This document shows positions 33,376-44,094 of a stretch of DNA of 64,000 nucleotides, in pieces. The notes under the pieces were generated by a model. The model did not search any database. It saw nothing but the letters and a program-made list of their open reading frames with translations, and was not told where the DNA came from. The position numbers were made by a program, and so were the translations under genes. The stretch's first letter is position 1, and each line of letters opens with the position of its first letter. The stretch is from Massariosphaeria phaeospora (lineage: Eukaryota > Ascomycota > Dothideomycetes > Pleosporales), in contig JAADJZ010000014.1 of assembly GCA_011032825.1 (NCBI GenBank), positions 1,116,001 through 1,180,000 on the forward strand. Reading direction: 5' to 3'.

Positions 33376-36300
33376 GTAGTCGTCACACGACGTAAGGATG
33401 AACCTCTCAGGCGTTGTTCTCTATCGCACGAACCTTTGAACGAATGTCTACAAGGTGTAGTTGCTGTACGAATTCAATGTGCTTCTGTCGAGAAAGAATC
33501 TTCGTCATGCCGTCAGCGGGCATTTGGTTTGTGGGCCTCTAGTGTACGTATAGGCGGCTCTCCTCAACCTCCTGGCGAATCCAGTTCTAGTGGATATCAA
33601 CGTGTTTGAGCTTAGTGCTAAGCTTGTCTTGTTTTTTTGTGACTATGCCCACAGTCTGTTGATTGTCACACTAAATAATAGGCGTTTGGTTGAGCTTCAA
33701 GGACAGTCCTTTGAACAGGCGGCACTACTTTTCTATCTCTGATCCAGCAAGTAATAGAGCGAGCAGTTCTGCTTTAGTCGTAGATTTCGTGACCGTGCGT
33801 TGGAATGTTGACTTCTAGTCAACTGTTATGCCAAACAGCTAAAAGACGTATCCTTGAGAGCTTCGGCGCGTCTCAACGTCGTTAGCAAAGAAAGCATCAG
33901 ATGCTCTAAAAAAGATAAGATCGCGATAGTCCTGTGGTGTAGTAAGATACTCTTGTATCTTTGCTTCGTTAATGGCTTGAGCCTGCAGAGCTTGGTATTT
34001 TGTTTCAAGAATGTAACGCTACACTCTTCGAATAGATTCGACGTGCGCTTAACTAGAGTTTGTCAAATGTAAAGCGTGAATAACGTAAGCGCGAGCTAGA
34101 TTAGGTTGAGTATACTGCGTTAGGTAGGCAAGGTAGCCTACAAGCTCTTAATAGGTCTTCGTCCGAGCTTCGTTCGGTTCCTCAAGAGATTGTTCTAGGT
34201 AGTTTACTAGCATAGGCACCTTAGAAGGGCGGCTAGTAGAAATAATGTTGTATTTAGTAGCAACCTTGTTAATGTAAGCGTCTTGTACCAAGTAAATCGT
34301 ACGTGCGTTGATGTCTCGAACGACGCGTATGCCTAAAAACTACTTAAGTTCTCTAAAGCATTTTAGGCTATAATGCTCGTCGAGCTTTTTCTTAAACTCT
34401 TGGTGTAGATGCCTGTTTGATAGGTGGAAAGCCATGACGATATCGTCAACGTAGATAAATAGAATCAACTAGCTATTAACGTAGACGCATGGAAATCCTT
34501 GTATAGGCCTTAAGCCCAAAGACTTTAGTGTTTCTTTTAGGTCCTTGTACTACAAAAGCAGTAATTTCTTTAGTCCGTACAAGGCTCTTAGCACTTGTAG
34601 TAGCTTTTTATTTTTCTTGAAACTAGCTAGTGTTTTAGCGTAGAGCTTTTGATTGAGTGTAGCGTTGAGAAACGCGTTCGGTACGTCGTACTAGAGTAGC
34701 TCTAATCCGAATTGATTGGCTATCGCGATGAGTGCTCGAAATGTTCGAGCAGCTAGTGTAGCGGCGTAGGTATCTCTATATAGCTGCTGTAGGTCGCTGC
34801 GAACAACAAGTCGTGCCTTAAATCGATAGAAGTAGCCGTTTTTATCGAACTTGTACGTAAATACCTACATTAGAGGTAGCACTTTTGCGTTAGCAGTTTC
34901 TGCTGTTTGTGTCGTTTTGGCGAAACAGCCTTTGCTCTATATCTTACGATACTCTTTTTGAGCAGCTTGTCGAAACTGCTTTTCAAACAAATAAAATTCG
35001 AGCTCCTAATATGATCGAGGAGCTCTTGGCACCTGCGAACGGTGTATCTTTGTTGTCAGCTTAGCTTTCAAAGCAGTTAAGAAAGCTCTAAGGTAGTCGT
35101 TAACTAATTCTCTGTATAAGACGGCGTGAGAGTGCTATTTCTCTAGCGCTTAGAGATTAGCGTTTCGTCGTGTACGTCGTAAGCCTTCGATAACGTTGTT
35201 AGTGCTAAAATCAAGGTTTCAACGTCTTAGAGCGTTGTTCTTATGTTGATTAGGTATATAGCCTTTAATCTGCGTTGCTGATAGATCTTAAGATTCTTGC
35301 TTAACGTTGTGTTGTTCTTAAGCTAGCTGCTTATCTAGAGCACGTTGCTTTTGTTCTAAATTAGTAAAGAGAGTATCGTTTCGTCCGCTTTGTGTTGAAG
35401 TTTTTAGAGTTAACAAACCCGTGCTAGGCTGCTTCTTATCCTGTTCTGTTACTTTACTTTCTATTTAAAACTTCGTAAGCACAGATGTAAGCTGTAATTA
35501 ACGTTGTTGTCAAGTCGTTAAAAAGTCTTCGATTGCTATATCGTTAGATTCAAACTTCTCAGGAAATGCAAGAAGCTTAATAACTTTTTTAATTACTAAT
35601 TCTTAAGCGTAGCCTTGCAGGTCTTCGTAGAATTTTGTAGGTTTAAAAACAACGTTTCGTGTGCGTATAACTTGGTCCTTAGTAGGCAGCTAGATCCTAA
35701 ATATGTTAGTAGAGTCGTAGCCAACTAGGTAGCCAATAAGCGCTTTCGATTCGAGCTTGTCTGCGCGCTTGAGTGATCGGTTGAGAACGTAGGCTCGACA
35801 TTCAATAGAACGCATGTGCTGAACCTTCGGCTTCGTCTTTCAAACAATCTCGTACGGTGTTTTCTACTGCAGCGCTTTAGTTGGTGTCTAGTTGAAGACG
35901 TATGCTGCTGTTCGAATTAGCTTATAAGCTAAAGACTTTGGCAGTCCTGCTTGGATTTTTATGGCTCTGGATCGGACGACAAGCAGCGATCCTGCTCGCT
36001 CTGCTAGTCTATTCTGCTTTTCTGTATACTCAGCTCGTGCCTCGTATCGAATACCAAGTTCTTTGCAAAGTTCTTCTAGGAAGTTTAGCGACGTGCCGTA
36101 TCCACGTTCGTTGTTTGTCTTAATAGCTGTTACGTCATAGTTGAAGATACGCTGTATGCTGCGAATATCCTAAATCAACTATCAACTCAGAAAGGGCTTT
36201 GATCGCTGTGGAAAAGTAGACGCTTTGTGCTATTTCGAGTATTGATCGATAGAGTGTCTAGCCCATCGATTACCGTTCAAGCAGGCCTCTCCTTGTAGTA

Positions 36301-36836
36301 CGAGTTGAATAACGTTAACAGAGATTTGATAGAAGGGCTTTTGAGCTTGGTCCTCCTGCTGTCGTCGCGAGATCTGCTTCGTCAACTTTAACTCTGTACA
36401 AACAGTACAGAACTCGTTAGTGTCGCTTTTAACAACAAGACTGTCGACGTTCGCTGTAAGCTTCTCGATCGCTTTCTTGCTAGAATAACTCTATATCTGG
36501 TGAGCTGTCTTAGCATCGACTATCTGATCCGGGCGTGGAGCCTTCGAGGGTTGGTAGGTAGTGCCAAAAGATAACAGCATGATCGGCTTCGGTCGGCGCG
36601 AGGCTTTAGCGTTTACTAGCTAGTGTCCTCCGTCGTGCTCTAGGTACGCAAGAACGTTTTCTAGATCGTCCTTGTACAAGAGATCCCGTCCTAAATCGAA
36701 GTGTATGCCTAGCTTCCTGCAGCGAGCTAAGCTAATCAGGCTAGTAATGAAACCTTCGACGTAGGCGACGTGAGTGAGCCTTAGCGATCGTGCGCCTGCG
36801 AGCGTGTTTGCCATAAGCTCTATGCTTCCCCAGGCC

Positions 36837-39800
36837 GTGATTTGCAAACTTGTCAACGATACGGCTAGCCGTATGGCTTGAAAGCTAGCCTTATTAATAT
36901 AGGTATCCAGCCAGCCGGCCGAAGGCCGCGAAAAATAGGTATCCAGCCGGCTGGAAGAGTATCAAAAGCCGTATTTAGCCGGGTTGGCCGGGTACTTTTA
37001 CATATAGAAATAGTAGGCGTTGAAGCTATTGATTTTGCAGCAAAAGCTATCTTACGATACTGTTTTGGTGTTGTAACTAGTTGCAGGTGGCTTAGGTAAT
37101 TACCTACCTTGACGCGTCTTCCCCACATACACGATACTTTCGACTCTATCAATCCACCACCTATATACTCAAATTTCTTGGTGATTTATCACTGCTTACT
37201 TGCTGTTATCCTTATGCCTATCGTCGCCAAAAAATCCACAAAACGCGCCTCTTCTGACGCGTTATCTCGCCCGAAGAAACGCGCTAAAGGCACCGCTAGT
37301 CAGCCAATTCCTATCAACTCTCAAGCACCTGCTCTATTTCCTTCTTCTCTTCCTCCTCTGCCTATCACGAACGCCCTTCAAGCCCTTGTGAGCGAGTCAC
37401 AGGCACCCACATTCGAAGCGCGTATTCGAGAGTCGCGCGCTGAAGACTCTATCGTCACGCCGCCTGAGGGCAGCGAGCATGCTACTGCTGCAGCTTCTAA
37501 GGCACCTGAAGATGATGAGGATGAGGATGAGGAAGTTGAAGCTTTCGACGCCGACCTCATGGACAAATACGACGGCATTGATTGGAGTTGCTTGAAGAAG
37601 TACCAGCTGCCTCTGAAGAGCTACAAGTACAAGAAAAGCTGGGTCTATCGCCATGGCTATCGCGTCGCCGCGCGCAGCGACCCAAGTCGTATCCATTGGG
37701 TATGCCACTACTGTCACCATCACCGGTTCATTGGCCGTAGAGTCTATCATACAACAAGCTCGATTTCTGCTGCTAAGCGTTACCTAGAGGAGGACAAGCC
37801 TGGCTACAATATCTTTAAGCCAGGCACGACACCAAAAGCGAAGCCAGAAAGTACTATTCACGACGCCCTAATGGCCGGCGGCAAGCCCGTCTCGCAGGCG
37901 GTTGCAAACAAGCTTAGCGGCTTCAACATTCACCGCTTTAGGCTCGCAGCTGTTGGGTGGCTTATTGAGAATAATCACCTACTCTCTGAGTTCGAAAAGC
38001 CAGCTTTTCGACGCTTTATACGCCTTGCCAACCCGTTGGCCGAAGACGCTCTATAGGCGTCTTATTACAGCGTCTCTCGCTACGTCATGCGCCTGTACGA
38101 TTATCTTAAGCCGCTAGTTGTCATAGAGCTGTCACACGCAATAAGCAAAGTACACCTAAGCTTCGACGAATGGACGACAAAGAGCGGCAAGAAGAGCTTT
38201 CTTGGTATTGTCGCCTATTACGTTAGGGCTAACGGCAGGCTTTGCGACTTGCCTATTGCGCTGCCTCAGCTTACAGGCGCCCACTCAGGCGAGAAGATAG
38301 CTGAGGTAGTGCTAACAATTTTACAGAACTTTGGCATAAGTACACGCAATATTGGGTACTTCGTCCTCGACAATGCGAGCAATAACGACACGGCTATTGA
38401 AGCTATCGCGCGATCGCCTGAGTGAAGCTTTAATGCTTTTCACCGTCGCCTCCGCTGCGGTCCTCACACGCTCAACTTTATCGGCCAGGTGCTCCTCTGG
38501 GGCAAGAAAGCAGAGGCCTTTAACAACGATTACGCTACATCTGATATCGTGGAGAAGACGCAGCTCATGAAGAACTAGCGACGCGATGGGCCATTGGAAG
38601 TACTTCTTAGCGTTATCACCTTCATTAAAACACCGCAGCAGTACAAGCTTTTTGAAGATTTTCAACGCCTAGCCCAACGCGAGCTTCTGACTAACAAGCA
38701 GGAGATACTTGAGCCCGTCAAGCTAGTTGTTACACGCTGGAACTCGTACTACTTATGCTTTGAGCGCGCTGTCAAACTGCAGGCAGCAGTAAGTGCGTAC
38801 GCAAACAGCCACGTCAATCGCATCAAAAACGAAGACGCTTACGCTCGAAGTCGCAACAACCAGCTACCTAACGCGCCTGCGTGGATGAGATCAGACGGCC
38901 TTAGCGCTGCTGATTGGCAAGTGGTTAATAAGTATATGGACGTTCTTAGGCCGCTAAAGGAGTGCACAAAACGCCTTGAAGGCCGCGAGCAAGGCAGCGA
39001 TAAAGACGATAAAAAAGGTAGCAAAGCACCTGGCAGATTTGGCTCTATTGCTGAGATCATTCCTGTATTTGATTACCTACTTGGAGTACTAGAATCGCGA
39101 CTCCAAAGCTACGAGGACGTTGAGCATCACCGTCACGATGAGGCGCCCGAAGACCACCTCCCAATCAACCTCCGAGCCGCCATCGTTAAGGCGCGCGACT
39201 ACTATAACAGGCTTGACCTATCGCTAGCTTATTACGTTGCTACGATCCTCCACCCACGACTCAAGAACTACTGCGATACTATTTGGGAGCCCACATGGCT
39301 GGAGTCGAATAATCGCAATTTCCAGGCCCTGTGGGCTGAGTACAAAGGCTTAGCAAGGCCGCGCACACGCACACGAATATTCGCTAATAATATTGACGAC
39401 GCGATTGATAGTATCATCGACCCAGCCGGCGTAGGCAGCAACGAGGAGGATGAGTTTGAACGGTGGAAGCGCTGCGAGCTATGTGCTGCAAAGGGTAGCG
39501 AGCACGCAATAAACCCTATAAAATACTGGGTAGAGCTGCGCGATCGCTACCCTAACCTCAGCAAACTTGCGCTTGACGTACTCTCTATCCCAGCCTCAAG
39601 CTGTGAGTGTGAACGTGTCTTTAGTGAGCTTGGCGACCTGCTAGAGCCTCGCCGACGAGGTATCTCACCTGAGCTTTTGGCAGCAATACAGTGCAACAGG
39701 AGATGGAGAAGAGCTGGTATTGGCAGCGATGATGAGGTAGATGAGAAGGCTGTTACTGAGGAGCAGTTAGACACTAAATACGGCATGGCAACATAGGCCT

Positions 39801-39975
39801 TCGGCTGAGAAATACGACTCCAACTTTCCTATACAACTTTCCTAATTAGGCAACCGGCTGACACGGCTACATCAAGCCGGCCGACGCCCTGCAGCTAATC
39901 AAGCTAGCCGGCCGGCAGGAGGCCTCCCAAAATAGGTATCCAGCCGGCCGGCTTGTTGCCAAGTATGGTGATTTG
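36837..39975 (+). mobile_element. hAT DNA transposon nested in the copia element
   Basis: The element spans 36845-39967 (3,123 bp), flanked by 8-bp duplications GTGATTTG at 36837-36844 and 39968-39975. The ends are imperfect inverted repeats (CAAACTTGTCAAC against CATACTTGGCAAC). A subterminal motif, AATAGGTATCCAGCCGG, recurs at about 36896, 36931 and 39929. The 8-bp duplication and the C-terminal dimerisation domain of its protein define the hAT superfamily. It inserted into the protease-proximal part of the copia frame, so it is younger than the copia insertion. Confidence 0.95.
37214..39796 (+). pseudogene. hAT transposase with three in-frame stops
   Basis: 861 codons in one uninterrupted frame except for stops at 38054 (TAG), 38423 (TGA) and 38576 (TAG), each at a position where hAT transposases have Trp (AL*ASYYSVSRYVM, SPE*SFNAFHRR, KN*RRDGPL). 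A nuclear-localisation-like basic N-terminus is followed by a BED-like zinc region (WVCHYCHHHRF). Next come the catalytic core with LSFDEWTTKSGKKSF and YFVLDNASNND, and the hAT dimerisation domain (SKLALDVLSIPASSCECERVFSELG). Many other Trp codons are intact, so damage is light. The conserved catalytic blocks are otherwise preserved. No indel is needed to explain the inactivation. Confidence 0.92.
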
Positions 39976-41338
39976 GACACGTCCTGTTCTAGCACCAACG
40001 AAGTTAGTAGAGACTGCGTCGTACTCTCTCGTCCATTTCTTCTAGTCCTTAGTGTTAACTACATGAGTGTTGGAGCTAAGGTCAAGGATCTATCGATTGC
40101 TGAGCTTGTTGATATTCTCTTCTATACTCACTGCTGTGTAGAGGTTGCTTTCTAGCTTCATGTCGTTATCTGCGATCGTTATCTCTTCGACTTGATCGTC
40201 GTTATCTAGAGCAGATTGCTCTAGGTCTTGTATCATGTACCGTACAGTGTTTGCTGTAGGTCTGGTAGGACGGCTGCCATCGTCTATAGCAATGCTCCCT
40301 CCGTTCTTTTGCTGCTTCGCGCGCTACTTGTCGAGCGCTTTGTTGATCTTGTCTCTCAAGTCGTTGTCAGCGGCTAGGGCAGCGTCGAGCTTCTTTCGAC
40401 CAATTGCGTTGGCGTAGGCCTTTGGCCTTCGTAGGTGCTCGGTGTTGATCAACTAGCAGTCAACCTAGTAATGTTTTAAGCTACATAGGCATTTCGGTTT
40501 CGTCTTGTTGCTATCCTTGTTCTGCTGCTGAGGCTTCGCAACGTCGAGCTCTGCAGCTATTGAGCTAAGTCCTGTCAACAGCGGTAGCACACGCTTTAGG
40601 TAAGTAGTAAACTTGCTAACGTAGTCTTCTACAGATGGGATAGCAGTGCTAGCATTCTCTAGGTCGATTAGAGCTCGCAGGCCTGACGTACTATACTTAG
40701 GATCAATCGTCCTGCAGGCGACAAGAAAATCTTCCTGTGCCCGAGATTCCTTTGTCTCTAGGATCTCTGCGGCTATGCACATGTTGGTAATCTCCACCTA
40801 AGAGCGTAGCCACTCTTCAACCTTCCTGCCGCGTGGCAGCGTCTGGAGGCCTTTGTATCGTGCGATAAGATCGCGTTGTCGTGTCGCGTTAGACGGTGCG
40901 AGGTGCTTCTTGAGCGTCGTCAATCGATCGTGCGGCGTGTCCTTGTTTTCAATAAAGTAAAGGTGCTTTGCAGCAATCGTCTTGCTAATCTCAGAGTTGA
41001 ACTTAGCGAGAGCCTTCTTCTGACGCTTAAACTTAAGGTCCTTCCACTCCCATCGCTCGTACTCTTACTGAAACAGCTTCTGCTGTGCCGCAGTGAGATG
41101 GGCAAGAAACGTCGCGTCATTGTTGTGATCCGTCAGTTGAGGTTCGACTGGTGCCAGTAACGTAGGCAGATCTGCTGCCTTCGTGGCAGGGTCAACGTAC
41201 TGCCAGAGTTCGCTCTTCTGCGCAGTATCCTTTCGAATAAACAGCCACTTGTGCCAGTCGTTAGCTCGATCGAGAACGACGGTCACTCGGGTGACTGCAG
41301 GGTCTGATTCTGTAGTCATTGTCGATAGTGTATCGGTA

Positions 41339-41457
41339 GGTCGGCGGCTCCGCACAGTATGATCAATCGTGATCTCGATCGTGGGTGCCAATCAGTTGGT
41401 AGGCGGCTCCGTACAGTATGATCAATTGTTGATCTCGATCGTAGGTGCCAATCAGTT
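41339..41457. repeat. ~59-bp tandem duplication in the copia leader
   Basis: Two adjacent copies of a unit containing GGCGGCTCCG(C/T)ACAGTATGATC and ending GGTGCCAATCAGTTG, between the primer site and the gag ATG. Copies differ by a few C/T changes and one base indel. Confidence 0.85.
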
Positions 41458-41490
41458 GTTGTGAGTGAGCGAGCTGTCTAGTCGCAATCC

Positions 41491-41501
41491 GGGCTCATAA
41501 C
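41491..41501 (-). promoter_or_regulatory. primer binding site, half-tRNA initiator Met type
   Basis: Directly next to the 5' LTR, the plus strand reads GGGCTCATAAC, the anticodon stem-loop sequence of eukaryotic initiator tRNA-Met (CAT anticodon). The transcript therefore pairs with an internal tRNA half, as in Drosophila copia and yeast Ty5, rather than with the tRNA 3' end. Confidence 0.75.
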
Positions 41502-41707
41502 TGTTGCAGTGTAGAATGCAGTGAAAACAAAAGTATTGTGTATTGTCCTGTCGTGTTGTTCTGCTCGTGCGAACCTCCAAGAAGGCCAGCAGCAAGGTCT
41601 ATTTACATGACGTATCCATGATGCAGCTGAGGTAAGAGGTACTCGATAAGTGAGGAAGTAGCACCAGAACACTATCACGTAATCTGCTTCTCCTCATAAC
41701 CGCAACA
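41502..41707 (-). repeat. 5' LTR of copia element
   Basis: 206 bp with intact terminal inverted repeat TGTTGC...GCAACA. About 99 percent identical to 33156-33361. Confidence 0.95.
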
Positions 41708-41712
41708 GATTA

Positions 41713-42870
41713 CGTAACGCCCCCACCATCTTTCATTCAGGTCACTTCCGCTGCCGGGACCCGTACTTACGCCTACATGGCGGCAACGTCGCTGCTCCCC
41801 ACCAGCAGCTGCGCAGTCTGTTGTGGTTTTGCTCTTCAATAGAGTGAGTTGCGAGTTCATGAATCTGGAAAATAACCGACGTTCAACAAGTTGATGCATG
41901 AGACGATGAAAGCATGATCTCACGGCATGTTGCTCAAGATTCCTAGGGAGGTTTATTTTACTTATCCCACTCGAACTCCTTTCTTATTGCTTCTTTTCGG
42001 TCCCTTAGGCGTTCTCAGATCAATCACTCTATGGAGAATACTGGGCTTATGTAACCATCTATCCAGTTACGGTTGCTCAAGCATAGGAGTTCCTCTCCTT
42101 TAGCTTGTCTGGAATCCATTCAATTCTCCCTGCCAACTATGTATGCAGCTTCAATTGCTAGCTTTAGCTTATCCCACAAGTGTATCTCCACTTATCCGCG
42201 TTCGTCATGGCATGAGCAAATATTCATCAACTGATACAAAGAAAGTCAGCTAATCCTTACCCGAAATTCTATCGCGACTAGCTAATACGCAACCAGTGAT
42301 TCAGACTCCATAAGCTAATAAGAAAGCTTTGATATTGTCGAGAAATAACAAGCACAATAGCTTCAGCGTCCATTCACTCCCTAGACCGGCCTCACTAGAC
42401 CGGCTTACCCATGCAAGCGAGTTTGCGCCAGCCAATCAGTCGCAGCATACGAACACTCATCTTTGTTCGTCAACCCGAATGTAGACTAGTGAAATATCGT
42501 CTATTAGCACAATAGCTCATTCAAACTTATTGTTCTTGCGCCCCACTCGGGTTTCCAGTCTCTGTTATATTTTGTCTTTCCTTCCCCTCAAAGCCCTTAC
42601 TGGTACAAACCAGTTTCGTACGCGACCAGCAAGCAACTTCTGCCAAACACTTTGCTGTCTAACTTCTGCAACCACACCCGAATACACCAGCTTCCCCACA
42701 AGCTTTCTTACTTAACCTTCACGACTTCTACCACCCAAGTGACTCAACGGCTTGTCTTGTATATCGACAGTTTTTGTAAGTATCCTTCGTAATACAGCTG
42801 AGCATGAGACTAATTTGACCAGCTTGCAGTATATTCGAGCCTACGGTCATCTCTACACCGCACCGTGAGC
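41713..42870. other. spacer right of the transposon island
   Basis: About 1.16 kb, AT-rich on the left, with no supported coding frame. Near its right end a plausible 5' UTR intron (GTAAGT at 42776, CAG ending at 42829, 54 nt) precedes the next gene. Confidence 0.5.
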
Positions 42871-43935
42871 ATGTCATCCTCCGCAGCCGTTCGCCCTGGT
42901 GGAGCCTCTGCCGCGCACGATGCCGACACGGTCGCTCTAATCGTAGAGCGCCTCGGGGCCGGCAGCCTCCTGGATGTCGTCCCCCCTTCGGTTCGACCGC
43001 ACAAGAACAGTGACTCGTGGTCCCCCGCATTCGTCTCGAAGCTCAAAGAGCTAGTCGAATATGTTGACCCGAATCTGGCATACACCCAATACCGGTTTGA
43101 AGAGGTGGTTGCCGAGCGCCGATTTGGCAAAAAGAGTGGAAGAGGAAGCTCGAAAACTCTCACCATTGCTGATCTCGATACAATCATCAACCGGTATGAT
43201 CCGACCGTACCTCTGCCCGGACCAAGCATAAGATTCGGACTGGGGTTTAATATCGCAGCCCTTCAGCCGGAAGAGCTTGATCCAGACGATCTAGATGTCA
43301 TTGGTGCAGCCCCCCAACCGGAAGAGCTTGATCCAGACGATCTGGATGTCATTGGTGCTTCCAAGCAGAACAAGAAGAAGGGCAAGAAAGGCAAACGTGC
43401 GCGGAAAGTCAAAGAGCCTACTCCGGAGGCAAGCTCTGACTCCAATCAGCCGCCAAACCGTATCACCGCCCTCCTCGCTGAGATCAACCCGCGCAAGCGC
43501 GCCCGACCGGTCATTGAAGAAGACGATGAACCCAGTGCCGACGATGACGCACACAAAAACAGGCGACCGCGCAGTAATGCTGGCAATGCCGCCGTACCAA
43601 ATCTTGCCGGCGCTTCGGAGGAGAATGGCGCTGATATTGCTGCCGAACCCCAGCTTGGAAACCAGCAACCGGATGAGCAACCGGATGAGCAACCGGATGT
43701 CGAATTCGAAGACATGTGGCAAAACAACAATCTCGATCTCGATCTCGAAGAACTCCCAGTCCATGAGCTGGCTGAACGGGAGGATTGGATTGGTCTTCTT
43801 CGAATCCACATCCAGTGGCGTCGGGAGCGCGAGGCGCGGCTTAACCTTGAGTATCGTTTGGAGTTGGCACTGATAGATGCCAGGGTCGAGGAGCGGGACC
43901 CTATCCGGCCCTTTGACTTTCGTATGTCTGACTAG
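42871..43935 (+). CDS. hypothetical acidic protein with internal repeats
   Basis: 354 codons, no intron in the coding part. Family not recognised. The N-terminal ~130 residues look folded (LKELVEYVDPNLAYTQYRFEEVVAERRFGKK, then TLTIADLDTIINRYDP). The middle carries a nearly perfect 17-residue duplication built on PEELDPDDLDVIGA, then a basic KKKGKKGKRARK patch that could be a nuclear signal. Further on are QPDEQPDEQPD repeats and a C-terminal charged helix (WRREREARLNLEYRLELAL). The start is the ATG at 42871 (MSSSAAVRPGG); the codon two before it is GTG and not a start. A nuclear or chromatin-related role is possible but unproven. Confidence 0.7.
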   Translation: MSSSAAVRPGGASAAHDADTVALIVERLGAGSLLDVVPPSVRPHKNSDSWSPAFVSKLKELVEYVDPNLAYTQYRFEEVVAERRFGKKSGRGSSKTLTIADLDTIINRYDPTVPLPGPSIRFGLGFNIAALQPEELDPDDLDVIGAAPQPEELDPDDLDVIGASKQNKKKGKKGKRARKVKEPTPEASSDSNQPPNRITALLAEINPRKRARPVIEEDDEPSADDDAHKNRRPRSNAGNAAVPNLAGASEENGADIAAEPQLGNQQPDEQPDEQPDVEFEDMWQNNNLDLDLEELPVHELAEREDWIGLLRIHIQWRREREARLNLEYRLELALIDARVEERDPIRPFDFRMSD

Positions 43936-44094
43936 GCCCATCTACAGCGTTAAAAGATACACACAGCTGCTCTACAATGATTATCAATAGTCATCCAATT
44001 CCGTACCCGTACATATGCTCCCAACAGTGCAGTGACTACTCATACACATTTATCCTCCCATAGTGCCCCATACTTCCCTGCCTCCCAAACCCCT

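Larger units (their letters stand above)
33407..41319 (-). pseudogene. copia gag-pol, disrupted by stops and a nested hAT element
   Basis: From ATG 41319 (MTTESDPAVTRVTVV) to TGA 33407. After subtracting the nested element the interval is exactly 1,594 codons and start and stop share one frame, so no net frame change occurred. Visible parts are gag with a CCHC-like knuckle (CLCSLKHY*VDC), the protease/GAG-pre-integrase region (THVAYVEGFITSLISLARCRKLG), integrase, reverse transcriptase with FIYVDDIVMAF, and RNase H with CDNQQTVGIV and the C-terminal HVDIH block. Dozens of in-frame TAG codons interrupt it. Nearly all lie at Trp positions (for example ELK*FLGIRV, PII*CDNQQT), with an occasional Gln to TAA. 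Confidence 0.9.
33151..41712 (-). mobile_element. Ty1/copia LTR retrotransposon carrying a nested hAT element
   Basis: The element spans 33156-41707, bounded by 5-bp duplications GATTA at 33151-33155 and 41708-41712. It is transcribed on the minus strand (5' LTR at 41502-41707). Removing the nested 3,123-bp hAT element and one 8-bp duplication leaves about 5.4 kb, a normal copia size. The order gag, protease, integrase, reverse transcriptase, RNase H in one frame defines the Ty1/copia superfamily. Confidence 0.95.

Noticed and set aside
29899..41319. TAG read as tryptophan (genetic code change)
   Set aside because: Genes outside the transposons use TAG as a normal stop (for example E1-beta, where splicing leads to the usual C-terminus) and TGG as Trp; mutation of TGG is the simpler explanation.
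33156..41707. Two separate retroelements rather than one nested structure
   Set aside because: One matching GATTA duplication, matching LTRs and a frame that closes exactly once the hAT element is removed show a single element.
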